64,000 bases of DNA from JAUNSR01 sp036655355. Lineage in GTDB: Bacteria; Bacteroidota; Bacteroidia; Bacteroidales; JAUNSR01. Positions 25,272-34,146 of the stretch are shown here, piece after piece. The stretch's first letter is position 1. The number at the start of each line of letters is the position of its first letter. The position numbers and the translations under genes are program-made. Below the pieces are notes generated by a model, which ran no database searches, had not been told where the DNA came from, and saw only the letters and a list, made by a program, of their open reading frames with translations. The stretch lies in contig JAVVQG010000013.1 in assembly GCA_036655355.1 (NCBI GenBank), positions 52,009 through 116,008 of the forward strand, written 5' to 3'.

Positions 25272-25446
25272 TTAACAACGGCCGTCCTTGCAAGGTGGTT
25301 CAGTGAAGAAATTAGAAAATATCTTTTTTGCAGTGATCCAAAGACGCGAGATACTCCAATATCGCTACTCTTGCAGGATGTCCCAATGCTTTTGCAATCT
25401 TAGCGATATCAACTTGCTGAGCAGTATATTTATTTTCTTTAGCCAT
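25272..25446 (-). pseudogene. arsR: arsR repressor with internal deletion
   Basis: From ATG 25446 the frame reads MAKENKYTAQQVDIAKIAKA then LGHPARVAILEYLASLDHC, the N-terminal ArsR winged-helix start, then stops after 44 codons at 25312. Just downstream, in another frame, FFTEPPCKDGRC and a TAA at 25272-25274 look like an ArsR C-terminus with a Cys pair. The recognition helix and wing (about 60 residues) are missing. The repressor should be inactive, which would leave any surviving promoter unrepressed. Confidence 0.8.
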
Positions 25447-25461
25447 ATAGGAATATCATTG

Positions 25462-25477
25462 TTCGCAAAAATACGAA
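25462..25477. promoter_or_regulatory. ArsR operator overlapping a -7 promoter box
   Basis: TTCG (25462-25465), 8 bases, CGAA (25474-25477), 16-31 bases upstream of the arsR ATG. Read on the minus strand the 8-base spacer is TATTTTTG, a match to the -7 box TAnnTTTG. A repressor on the dyad would therefore cover the promoter core. Confidence 0.55.
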
Positions 25478-25695
25478 CATGGTTTTATTTTCTAAAATAA
25501 AACTATGACAATAAATAATTATCGGATAAATTCAGACCGGATATATAAATATCTGTAGGGTATTTACCCGTCGTTTCTCATCCGAAAGGGAAATCGAGGA
25601 AGAACTAAATTCTATTTGCAGGGGGTTATTTATATCTCTGGGGCTTTGATCGGATAAAACACCTTATTTACTCTTATTACAAGAGATTATATGAA

Positions 25696-25742
25696 AGCAG
25701 AAAAGCCAAGATAGTCGATGTGATTATCTTGGCTTTTCTGCT
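25696..25742. terminator. Terminator after the DUF262 pair
   Basis: An 18-bp perfect stem (25696-25713 with 25725-25742) and an 11-base loop. The T-rich right arm is suitable for plus transcripts and the A-rich left arm for the leftward DUF262 operon, whose stop is 51 bases away. Confidence 0.75.
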
Positions 25743-25792
25743 TTTACGATTGGATTATCATAATCGGTGTTATAGGGCAGTCTTTTTTATTT

Positions 25793-28021
25793 CTAATCAA
25801 CCCAATGGGCTATCTTGATCATAAGATCTTTAGCTTCCTTACCATCAGCTATATAGTCTGAACACCAACCATTATGCCTATCGTCTGTTTTATAGAAACC
25901 CCAACTTTCGGCTTTTTCTATGCAATTGAAAGGCTTTAAATTTTTATGCTTTCCGCTGAAAAGGAATATCTTATATCCATTTCCAAGATGATACTCATAA
26001 TCTATAGTAAGATCATAGGAGTCATGGTCGCAAAATAACAGGTTTTCCCATACCCAAATCTGGCGCCATTTTTTTCCAAGCAAATTCTTAGGATATGGTA
26101 TATTATTGAAAAACAAGCAATAATCTGCTGATGCTCGTTCCTTTTGCATCAACACAATTATTCCGTTTCTGCAGTCATACAAGTTTTTCGCAGATGATTC
26201 TTTAAGATAAGCTTCGTCTTTAATGATTGCATAACATGGGTTGCTAGTGTCTGTATAATTTAGGATTCTTTCAGCTGGAGATAAAGATTCGCCAAGATAC
26301 TCTTTGATTTTGCTACTGTTTTGGATGAAGAATCGATACCAGTCAGACCATTGCCAGCCTAATGTCCTATGAGATTTTCCTTCTACCAGTATCGGGTACT
26401 CGTTCCATTGCTGTGTCAATAGCGACCTTCTGAGAATATCTATATTATTATCACAATTGCCTTTCCATAATGTGCGGATTTTTTCCATATAGGATGCAAA
26501 TACATCAATATTATTATTACTCCAATCTACAATCACTTTCAGGCGTCCATTGAAAATCTTATTTTGCTCTGCTTCAACAATGATTTTCTCTGCTGCCTTT
26601 CGATCATGAGAAGCATAAATCAAATTAATCTTTGCTCTTTCATGCTCAAAATAATTATTAGTATAATCCTTTAGGCTCAAAACATCTCCGTTTAAGTCGC
26701 CTTCACCCGCAATCTCGTCAATAAGCTTCATCGCATTCCAAGCCGGAGCAGTTTGCCCTCCCGCTTGATGAATGTTATCAACGCTACGATATCCAGCCAT
26801 GATTGAAAAAAGATGGAATATTTTTTTTATGTTTTCATCCGAGCATTTTGGAAATCTGTCACAATAAGCTATAGTAGGCAGTAAAGCATAGAGTTGTTTA
26901 GCTGTATATCTGCCTTTATTATTCGTGTTGTTGTAGTTGCAGTTTTCATCATATCTTTCGGAATAATCTAATGAATAAATACGTTGGTAATGTTTAAACA
27001 AATCATATACTTTTCCAAATTCAATATCCCGATATGGAAATTTGTCCTTCGGATCTACAGATGAAAGATAACCGGGTATGTCTTTTGACATATAGAGTCT
27101 CACACATCGAAAGAATTCAGACATTCCTTCATCGGATGTATGAGGTATTTTGCTTGACTTGTCTCTGTGTTGCCAGAACCAAGTTTCCATTTCTTCCCAT
27201 TTATCTTCAATTTTATCTACAACAGCTTTATATTCATTTATTATAAGTGGTTTTAGGTTCTGATTTGCAGAGAGTGGCTCACCTGTTGTATTGATAACTA
27301 CAAATGTCTCTTCCCCGTTAGTTCTGTTCCCCATATCATAGTATAGGAACTCAATATGTGGTACACTTTCATTTTTGCCGGAAATGAAATCACCTAAACC
27401 GGATAGTTGCTCTTCTGTTAGCGAATCTAACTTAGTTTCTATTGTGGAGATAGCTTGCAATATGCATAGAATCGTTGGATCCGAGTTATATGATTGAAGA
27501 AACCAGAAACTGTTAGAAATTTCACCGGCATTTTTTAGATCGTGATCACAGTCTTCTATCTGAATAAAGTAATGCAATACTAAATCGCTAATGAAATACA
27601 ACGAGCTTTCTCTTATGGCGTATTGCAAATAAGGTTCACAATCGTCATCGTGTAGCTCATATTTCGAAATAAGCAGATCCTTATACTTATTATTCAATCT
27701 TCTATTTAATATCCCAAGAATTAAAAACAAAGTAGTTATGCGCTGTTGGCCATCGCATAACTGGAGGCGATCCGGCATCAATGGATTATAATATCCGTAG
27801 ATAAGTCCCATGGTGAGATCTTGAGACTTGTCAAGAGCCAAAAGAGAATCAACAAAAGGGCCTACAAGATCGTGTTCTGAATTTCCCCAGCAATAATCTC
27901 GCTGAAGGTCAGGAATGACTATTTTATCATTTTTTCCATCAAATAAATCTCTCAAGGAATAACTATTCCCCCCTTGAAGTCTGTATGATTGTTTTCTCAT
28001 ATTGTTTGTCGAATTTGTCAA
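25793..28021 (-). CDS. DUF262 protein without visible HNH domain (GmrS-like partner)
   Basis: 742 residues. DUF262 motifs are clear at the N-terminus: IPDLQRDYCWG (36-46) and L-C-D-G-Q-Q-R-I-T-T (88-97), the (I/V)DGQQR NTP-binding motif of the ParB-like GmrS fold, then F-V-V-I-N-T-T-G-E-P-L near 240. The remaining 450 residues contain no H-x-x-P or DUF1524 site that I can see; the last 200, rich in Trp and Tyr, resemble nothing I know. It overlaps the upstream DUF262-DUF1524 gene by 59 bases (38 if Met8 at 28000 is the start), so the pair is co-translated. By analogy with GmrSD and related systems it is a nucleotide-dependent regulator or sensor in phage defence. Confidence 0.8.
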   Translation of the reverse strand: MTNSTNNMRKQSYRLQGGNSYSLRDLFDGKNDKIVIPDLQRDYCWGNSEHDLVGPFVDSLLALDKSQDLTMGLIYGYYNPLMPDRLQLCDGQQRITTLFLILGILNRRLNNKYKDLLISKYELHDDDCEPYLQYAIRESSLYFISDLVLHYFIQIEDCDHDLKNAGEISNSFWFLQSYNSDPTILCILQAISTIETKLDSLTEEQLSGLGDFISGKNESVPHIEFLYYDMGNRTNGEETFVVINTTGEPLSANQNLKPLIINEYKAVVDKIEDKWEEMETWFWQHRDKSSKIPHTSDEGMSEFFRCVRLYMSKDIPGYLSSVDPKDKFPYRDIEFGKVYDLFKHYQRIYSLDYSERYDENCNYNNTNNKGRYTAKQLYALLPTIAYCDRFPKCSDENIKKIFHLFSIMAGYRSVDNIHQAGGQTAPAWNAMKLIDEIAGEGDLNGDVLSLKDYTNNYFEHERAKINLIYASHDRKAAEKIIVEAEQNKIFNGRLKVIVDWSNNNIDVFASYMEKIRTLWKGNCDNNIDILRRSLLTQQWNEYPILVEGKSHRTLGWQWSDWYRFFIQNSSKIKEYLGESLSPAERILNYTDTSNPCYAIIKDEAYLKESSAKNLYDCRNGIIVLMQKERASADYCLFFNNIPYPKNLLGKKWRQIWVWENLLFCDHDSYDLTIDYEYHLGNGYKIFLFSGKHKNLKPFNCIEKAESWGFYKTDDRHNGWCSDYIADGKEAKDLMIKIAHWVD

Positions 28022-29699
28022 TTTCCTGCTTCTTATGAGTAGCTATTTCTAATTCTTTCCATGATGAAGTTGCAAAGACAGAAATCGTATGTATCAAATG
28101 CCTGCTCTTGAAAAGACTATCCCCAATGTTATCAAAGAAAGTTCGCTTTTTGGATTCAAAATCACCTGCATTTAATTTGCTATTGTCATTCTTATAGAGG
28201 AGCACAAGGTTTCCTATAGAATGTTCGGAAGCAATATATTCGAATTCTTCACCATCTGGAATGAACTTGATATCTTCTCGCCAAATCTCTATTTTTGAAG
28301 TGTCTTCAAGAACATTATTATCGTAATCAACAGTAACTCCATCCAGCTTATGTCCAACTTTTGATTTTGGATAGATATGCTCAAGAGAACGTTCTCTCCA
28401 TATATCAAAATCAAATTTCCTTCCTTTACCTGATTCTTGGTTTGAATCTTCAGCAATATTTAATCTTAATAGCCACTTAGCTGCGACCTCATAATTTGAG
28501 TTGTATAGCAAGTTATCATTCAGTTTTGCTCGGAAGTCATCTCTTGCATCAATGATAGCCTGCAAGTTGTTTTTGTCAATATCTTCATGGTTGACTCCTA
28601 TTATTGACAAATCATAATATCTTTCAAGTTCCCGAGCCGTTTGTTCTGCGTTATTTTTACACTTAGTTACCTTGTCAAAATACCATTTTAGAAAACGGTA
28701 TCTATTTCCCGCAGAATTTCTAAATTCCAAAATCGCCCCCAAATAATTATATGTTTTGGGATTATTATAAGCATCTTCAATGCTTTTCTGTAGAAGTCTC
28801 ATCTCCTTAAAAACAATCTTTGCATTTTTCACAGGAGCTTTCACAGGAGCTTTCACAGTAGGTTTGACTATATGGTTGTTTCTGAAATTATCAAAGGAGA
28901 TCCTCTCATTCTCGTTGGCTAATGGCAAAAGCCAGCCTAAAGGTGTGGTAATGTGAAAAAATGTCTGTCGTTCAGGATCATTCCACCAATATAGCCATGA
29001 ATCCCATTCCCTAGCGAGTCTGCTTCGTATGACAGAATTTTCAGCTTCAGAAATAAGATTGTCTTCTGTTTGCAATGACGCACATCTTAACAATTCTGAT
29101 TTGATAAGCTCTTCTTGTAGCATTTGAGCTTTATTGCCATTCATCATGCTAAATATGATGGTAGCCTTCTCCGGGTCAATAGGGATATACAGGAATTTAA
29201 CCTTAGAGAGAATATAGTTTCTAAAGTCTTCTTTTGATACATTAGCTAACCTTCCATTTATTATCAGCAACGTTTTCTTGAAGAAATATATATCTTGGAA
29301 TTCTTCATTTTCATCTTGTCCATAGGAAAGGACCTTATCAATGTCTAAATCTTTGAGAAAAAGGTCCGATTGATGACGGACGGCATAATGCATTTTCATA
29401 TAACCATCATACTTCAGATATTTAAGAAGCAAATAGAAAAATGTAGTCCGCTGTTGTCCATCTACGAGATAAATCTGCTTGTCATCTTTATAAACAGTAA
29501 TACCTTGAAGGAATATTTCTTTCTTTGATTGTGAATAGCCTTCAAGGAGACTGTCGACTATATTTTGGACCGAGTTTTTCTCATTGTTTGCTTTTTCTTG
29601 CCCCCATACATAGCCTCGTTGATATGAAGGTATGATGAACTGTCCATTGCCATCGATGACTTTGAAATACTCCTCAAGTGTATATGTATTTGTGTTCAT
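27963..29699 (-). CDS. DUF262-DUF1524 protein (GmrSD-type nuclease)
   Basis: 578 residues. N-terminal DUF262: IPSYQRGYVWG (23-33) and L-V-D-G-Q-Q-R-T-T-F (about 78-87), then SMMNGNKAQML. C-terminal DUF1524 HNH-type nuclease: RSLEHIYPKS with H441 and P444, followed by SIGNLVLLYKNDNSKLNAG, the family's second conserved block. This is the architecture of type IV restriction GmrSD and of DUF262-based anti-phage nucleases. A 12-base repeat encodes a K-A-P-V linker near 280. First gene of a two-gene operon; a terminator sits upstream and another after the second gene. Confidence 0.85.
   Translation of the reverse strand: MNTNTYTLEEYFKVIDGNGQFIIPSYQRGYVWGQEKANNEKNSVQNIVDSLLEGYSQSKKEIFLQGITVYKDDKQIYLVDGQQRTTFFYLLLKYLKYDGYMKMHYAVRHQSDLFLKDLDIDKVLSYGQDENEEFQDIYFFKKTLLIINGRLANVSKEDFRNYILSKVKFLYIPIDPEKATIIFSMMNGNKAQMLQEELIKSELLRCASLQTEDNLISEAENSVIRSRLAREWDSWLYWWNDPERQTFFHITTPLGWLLPLANENERISFDNFRNNHIVKPTVKAPVKAPVKNAKIVFKEMRLLQKSIEDAYNNPKTYNYLGAILEFRNSAGNRYRFLKWYFDKVTKCKNNAEQTARELERYYDLSIIGVNHEDIDKNNLQAIIDARDDFRAKLNDNLLYNSNYEVAAKWLLRLNIAEDSNQESGKGRKFDFDIWRERSLEHIYPKSKVGHKLDGVTVDYDNNVLEDTSKIEIWREDIKFIPDGEEFEYIASEHSIGNLVLLYKNDNSKLNAGDFESKKRTFFDNIGDSLFKSRHLIHTISVFATSSWKELEIATHKKQEIDKFDKQYEKTIIQTSRGE
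28828..28863 (-). repeat. 12-bp x3 coding repeat (KAPV linker) in DUF262-DUF1524 gene
   Basis: TTCACAGGAGCT occurs at 28828-28839 and 28840-28851, then a degenerate copy to 28863. On the coding strand it gives V-K-A-P-V-K-A-P-V-K, a flexible linker that can change length by slippage. Confidence 0.85.
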
Positions 29700-29737
29700 A
29701 AAAAGTCTTACTTTCCTTTATTTAATAATATTGCATG

Positions 29738-29789
29738 AAATAGAAATAGTATGATACTCGTAAAAACGATTATCATACTATTTCTATTT
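29738..29789. terminator. Long hairpin terminator upstream of the DUF262 operon
   Basis: A 19-bp stem (29738-29756 with 29771-29789), T-rich on the right arm. It separates the small membrane protein gene from the DUF262 operon. The ATTGGATTATCA that follows at 29795-29806 repeats the sequence after the terminator at 25.7 kb. Confidence 0.7.
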
Positions 29790-29911
29790 TTGTTATTGGA
29801 TTATCACAAGTATAATGCGATATAGTCAATTGATCAACCTTTCCTTCTTGAGAGGGTTTTATTTCAATGCCACCATTCTTTGGGCAGTGCAGTCTATCCC
29901 ATAAAAAGCTA

Positions 29912-30352
29912 TCATTTCATTTTATCTGTCAAATTAATACGTCCGCCTGTGAAAATCAGAACGGCAATTGTTGCTACTGCAGCCCCCACTTTTATTATGA
30001 ATTTCTTATTCTCGTCTGCTTTTTTTTGAGCCTCAAAATTAATATCCTTAATAGTTTTAACAATCTCATTTATCAATTCAATAATCCTATTTAGTATAAT
30101 AGGGTCTATCGAACCTCCTTGGTTACTAATAATATTTGCTAAGCTATCTGTTATTTTCTCGAGGGAAGAAATTGTTGCATTATTAAATTCTTTGTTACTT
30201 ATAATTTCTGTCTTTAATGCACCTGCAAATTCTTCCATATAACTTTTTGCAGGCACCATAATCTCTTTTAATAGTTCTGGAGAAATTTCTAGATTAAAGA
30301 CTTTTGATGCTAGCTCTTGAGGTGTATATTGTTCAATTTTTTCCGATTCCAT
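29912..30352 (-). CDS. Hypothetical helical protein with C-terminal membrane segment
   Basis: 146 residues. About 110 residues of amphipathic helix (YTPQELASKVFNLEISPELL, and ISSLEKITDSLANIISNQGG) end in one membrane segment, KKFIIKVGAAVATIAVLIF, and a short tail: a tail-anchored design. The helical region with repeated I/L and N resembles small helper proteins or phage-related structural sensors, but I recognise no family. It is on the same strand as the DUF262 pair, 212 bases upstream and separated from it by a terminator, so it may or may not belong to that module. Confidence 0.6.
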   Translation of the reverse strand: MESEKIEQYTPQELASKVFNLEISPELLKEIMVPAKSYMEEFAGALKTEIISNKEFNNATISSLEKITDSLANIISNQGGSIDPIILNRIIELINEIVKTIKDINFEAQKKADENKKFIIKVGAAVATIAVLIFTGGRINLTDKMK

Positions 30353-30715
30353 TTTACTAAATATAATTTAATTAAATATATAAATTATTTTTTAGTATTA
30401 CGCTATTGGGTTTAATATAATACTTCCTATAATGATAATCTTAATAACAGTATAATAATCCGTCGTTATTTACATAAATAGTATTTCCACCCATTATAAG
30501 TGTAAATATCAACACATACGCCTTATTCACACATAAGGGGTATATATATAGGATAAATTCCTTCCTTATTACAACCTTTATATGACGCGACATGACTCCC
30601 GACAGTAGCTGTTGTGCGTTCGAATATGATAAGAGCTGGCTGGCTTCGCGATTCATAAATGCTGCAACCGCCGGTTTTATAACTCTCGAAGATAAGACTT
30701 AAAGAGCTAATAAGG

Positions 30716-30749
30716 AAGGCCTGAACTTTGAAGTGAAAGCTCAGGCCTT
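30716..30749. terminator. Hairpin AAGGCCTGA / TCAGGCCTT
   Basis: 9-bp perfect stem (30716-30724, 30741-30749) with a 16-base loop, adjacent to the speA terminator. Only a short T-run follows. Confidence 0.5.
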
Positions 30750-30760
30750 TAACATTATTA

Positions 30761-30797
30761 AAAAGAGGGAATGCTTTTGAAGTGCACACCCTCTTTT
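30761..30797 (-). terminator. speA terminator
   Basis: AAAAGAGGG (30761-30769) pairs with CCCTCTTTT (30789-30797). It lies 15 bases beyond the speA stop. Confidence 0.65.
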
Positions 30798-30811
30798 TAT
30801 GTATCATTTTG

Positions 30812-32710
30812 TTAGTCTCTTTCCAGATAAGTGTATCCGTAAAGTCCCGAACGGTAGTTTGAAAGGAATTCGCGACCCTCTTCCGGCGTGATTTTACCAG
30901 CTTTCATAGAGCGTGTCACCCATCCTTCAACGTTACGAACCAATTTACGCGGGTTGTAATCCACATAATCCAATACATCCGCCACCGTTTCGCCGTCGTA
31001 CACCTGATCAATCTCATAACGATCGTTGTAAACGCTGATGTGTACCGCATTGGTATCGCCGAACAGGTTGTGCAGGTCTCCCAGGATTTCCTGATAAGCC
31101 CCTACAAGGAAAACACCGATATAATAAGGTTCGTGGTCTTTCAACTGATGAACCGGCAGGTTATACGGGTTATTCTGCGTAGCGATGAAATTATCGATCT
31201 TTCCGTCTGAGTCACACGTCATATCCTGCAAAGTTGCCGTACGAGACGGTTTCTCATTCAGGCGATGAATCGGAATAATCGGGAAGATCTGGTCGATCGC
31301 CCATGAATCGGGCAAAGACTGGAACAACGAGAAGTTACAGAAATATTTATCCGGCAACATTTTCGCAATCTTACGAAGCTCTTCAGGGGCATGTTTCAAC
31401 TCCTGAGAGATTTTCAGAATCTCACGGGCTACAGACCAGAACAAACGTTCAACTTGTGCACGGGTACGCAAATCAAGCATTCCCAAGCTAAACAAGTCCA
31501 GCGCTTCCTCGCGGATCTGCAACGCATCGTGCCAAGTCTCCAACAAACGAGGCTGACTGATGTTTTCGTAATTCTCATACAACTCGCGAACCAATTCGTG
31601 GTCTGTTTCGCTGATCTCCTCTTTCGGATCCCACTCGGGCAACGTAGCCGTTTCAAGTACCTCGAAAACCAATACGGAGTGATGAGCGGTCAAAGAGCGA
31701 CCACTTTCCGTAATGATGTTCGGATGCGGAAGTTCATTCTTATCGGAAGCTTCCACGAACGCCGCCACCGAGTCATTCACATACTCCTGGATGGTATAGT
31801 TCATGCTGCTCTCACTCAAAGAGGAACGCGTGCCGTCGTAGTCAACGCCCAAACCACCGCCGATGTCGGTAAATTCAACGTTGAAGCCCATCTTACGCAA
31901 CTGCACATAGAACTGTGCCGCCTCGCGAAGGGCATTTTTGATATGGCGAATCTTCGTAACCTGACTTCCGATGTGGAAGTGGATCAGACGAAGACAGTCT
32001 GTCATCTTATTTTTTTCAAGATAATCGATTGCTTCGAGCAATTCGCTTGAATTCAGACCGAACTTACTCACATCGCCGCCGCTCTCTTCCCATTTTCCGC
32101 TTCCGGAGCTGGCAAGTTTGATACGGATACCGATATTCGGACGGATGTTCAGACGCTTCGCAATACGGGCGATCGTTTTCAGTTCATTCATCTTCTCTAC
32201 GACAAGGAAAATGCTGCGACCCATCTTCTGTGCCAACAAAGCCAGCTCGATGTAGTTCTCATCCTTGTAACCGTTACAGACGATCAATGAATCCGAATCA
32301 ATGTTGGATGCCAAGACGGCATGCAATTCCGGTTTAGAACCCGCTTCCAGACCGATGTTGAACTTTTTACCATGTCCCACAATCTCATCTACAACCGGTT
32401 TCATCTGATTCACCTTGATCGGATAAATGATGAAGTTCTGAGCCTGATAGCCATATTCTTCGGCAGCCTGTTTAAAACAATTGGATATTTTCTCGATACG
32501 AGTATCCAGAATATCCGGAAAACGGAGTAGTACGGGAGCGGTAAGGTCTCTTACCTGAAGCTCGTCCATCAACTCTTTCAAATCCACCGCATGGTTGCCC
32601 GGACGTGGAGTGACAGTCACATTCCCTTTTTCATTGATATTAAAATAATTCAGTCCCCAACCGTTGATATTATACAGTTCGGCCGAATCTTCAATACGCC
32701 ATCTTCTCAT
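30812..32710 (-). CDS. speA: Biosynthetic arginine decarboxylase
   Basis: 632 residues, the normal length for SpeA of the alanine-racemase-fold (fold III) type. Visible: IIYPIKVNQ with the PLP lysine (K99), LEAGSKPEL, RIKLASSGSGKW, LIHFHIGSQ, DIGGGLGVDYDG and the C-terminal CNFSLFQSLPDSWAIDQIFP block with the substrate Cys. It converts arginine to agmatine, the first step of the agmatine/carbamoylputrescine polyamine route common in Bacteroidales. It stands alone with its own terminator. Confidence 0.95.
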   Translation of the reverse strand: MRRWRIEDSAELYNINGWGLNYFNINEKGNVTVTPRPGNHAVDLKELMDELQVRDLTAPVLLRFPDILDTRIEKISNCFKQAAEEYGYQAQNFIIYPIKVNQMKPVVDEIVGHGKKFNIGLEAGSKPELHAVLASNIDSDSLIVCNGYKDENYIELALLAQKMGRSIFLVVEKMNELKTIARIAKRLNIRPNIGIRIKLASSGSGKWEESGGDVSKFGLNSSELLEAIDYLEKNKMTDCLRLIHFHIGSQVTKIRHIKNALREAAQFYVQLRKMGFNVEFTDIGGGLGVDYDGTRSSLSESSMNYTIQEYVNDSVAAFVEASDKNELPHPNIITESGRSLTAHHSVLVFEVLETATLPEWDPKEEISETDHELVRELYENYENISQPRLLETWHDALQIREEALDLFSLGMLDLRTRAQVERLFWSVAREILKISQELKHAPEELRKIAKMLPDKYFCNFSLFQSLPDSWAIDQIFPIIPIHRLNEKPSRTATLQDMTCDSDGKIDNFIATQNNPYNLPVHQLKDHEPYYIGVFLVGAYQEILGDLHNLFGDTNAVHISVYNDRYEIDQVYDGETVADVLDYVDYNPRKLVRNVEGWVTRSMKAGKITPEEGREFLSNYRSGLYGYTYLERD

Positions 32711-32865
32711 TTCTTGTTAAACTGAATAAATTATTAAATGAAGTAAGCAAAATTACAGAGAAAAACTGATTGCATGATAAGAAATTTCAAGAATACTTGT
32801 GAAGCGATGTTCTTGTTGACTAAAGTTCACATTGTTTCTTATATTTTGCAAGTTTAACCGTGTAT

Positions 32866-33936
32866 TTATGCACCCGATATCCAAGTGAATCGTTTCATTT
32901 CTCTTTTCTCCCTCTTTTTGCGGAATTGACGCTTCATCTGCACAATGCTCCGGAAAGTGAGGTAAGGAAGTCGTATTTTACCCAGTTTGTCGAAAAGAGA
33001 GGGTTTCGGTTGCGGCACCGTCTGATAGATCTCCGGTTGTGCAAGAATCGCCTCTTTATTTTGTTCCACCGTTTTCATCGCCTCCTGCACGATGCGGTGA
33101 ATCTCCTTCATCTTCGGATCTTTCTCCCACTCCCGGTTCAGATACTCCGCATATTGCTCCAGGATGTTGTGTTCGTCGAGCGCTGCCCGCTGAGGGTAGA
33201 ACGCAAAATGGGAACACAACGCATCGGCATTAAAACAATTCGAGGCACCGATTTCGGTGGGGCGGATACAGGAAAGCCACTCTTCGTCGTCACCCGGAAC
33301 GACACCGTCAAAACGCGCCATCTCCGAACCGAACCAAAGAATCGCATTTATGGAAAACCGATTCATCGAGATGGGATAGGTTCCGCAATGCAGATCGGCA
33401 TAACTCCCCTTTTTCAGCTTCTCGAGAAACCATTCGTGCAACTGACACGCAAAATCGCTATTCCGCCACAACACCTCATCCGCGGCAACTGCCCGATAAT
33501 AGCCGTTGAGTTTTATTTTGGATTGGGATTGGAGAATATAGGTACATAGCGCATTGTTGATAACCAATGGCGACACCAGAAAATAATGGGGATTATCCAC
33601 TCTGAACCGCACCATTTTTTCAATTGCGCCTGTTTCGATCCAAACAATATCATCGTCGAGTTTGAAATAGATCGTGTCTTTTTCCACACATTTGCGGTAA
33701 AAGGAGTTGATCGAAGCAATGCCGTTTACGACCCCTTCAGGCTGATAGATGAGATTGATTTTCGGAAACTTAGCGGCTAAGATCCGAAAGAACTCAATGT
33801 CCTGTTTATCGACCGTATTTACCCAAATGTCGTAACGGTCTACAACATCAGAAGCAATCACTTGCGGGATAAGATATTGCATATATCGTCGACGTCCTGC
33901 GGCCGTATTACACACAACCTGAAATTGATCAATCAT
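32866..33936 (-). CDS. Glycosyltransferase-like protein (GT-A type)
   Basis: 356 residues, cytosolic. Typical opening FQVVCNTAAGRRRYMQYL, then a metal-binding motif in YFKLDDDIVWIE (D-D-D). The C-terminal third is helical and basic (KKREKREMKRF), suited to peripheral membrane contact. The length and the FKLDDDIVW block are seen in Bacteroidales cell-surface glycan transferases. The sugar and acceptor are unknown. No operon partner: speA ends the other side of a 156-base gap and the gene upstream is divergent. Confidence 0.75.
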   Translation of the reverse strand: MIDQFQVVCNTAAGRRRYMQYLIPQVIASDVVDRYDIWVNTVDKQDIEFFRILAAKFPKINLIYQPEGVVNGIASINSFYRKCVEKDTIYFKLDDDIVWIETGAIEKMVRFRVDNPHYFLVSPLVINNALCTYILQSQSKIKLNGYYRAVAADEVLWRNSDFACQLHEWFLEKLKKGSYADLHCGTYPISMNRFSINAILWFGSEMARFDGVVPGDDEEWLSCIRPTEIGASNCFNADALCSHFAFYPQRAALDEHNILEQYAEYLNREWEKDPKMKEIHRIVQEAMKTVEQNKEAILAQPEIYQTVPQPKPSLFDKLGKIRLPYLTFRSIVQMKRQFRKKREKREMKRFTWISGA

Positions 33937-34146
33937 ATTATTAAATAGATAAGGTGATTTGAATAATAGATGAGCAAAATTAGGGTAATTCGTGTAACTT
34001 ACTCGGTTTTACTCTATGAAATCTTAATTCGTCTTCCTTTTCTGAACCAAGCGGCAATCGAGTGCATTCTACTGTTGTTCGTTATCCCAATGAGAGGTGA
34101 CGGATTTACTGCGAGAGATTAAAAACAACCATTTATTATAAAGGTT

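Larger units (their letters stand above)
25447..25792. other. Non-coding gap between arsR and the DUF262 pair
   Basis: Apart from the arsR operator and a terminator this 346-base stretch shows no gene. It is AT-rich in its left half and ends with the ATTGGATTATCA element at 25749-25760. Confidence 0.5.
30353..30811. other. Non-coding gap left of speA
   Basis: AT-rich 459-base stretch with no convincing gene. Its right part holds two hairpin terminators. The small frames here overlap the hairpins and show no family resemblance. Confidence 0.5.

Noticed and set aside
30590..30680. tRNA-like text with GTTCGAAT
   Set aside because: No cloverleaf with acceptor and anticodon stems could be formed; the T-loop-like bases are isolated.
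30523..30807. 94-residue minus-strand frame left of speA
   Set aside because: Overlaps two hairpin terminators and has no family resemblance.
31391..32050. 219-codon plus-strand frame opposite speA
   Set aside because: Contained in speA; no motif.
32860..33549. 229-codon plus-strand frame opposite the GT gene
   Set aside because: Shadow; basic, His/Arg-rich composition typical of reversed genes.
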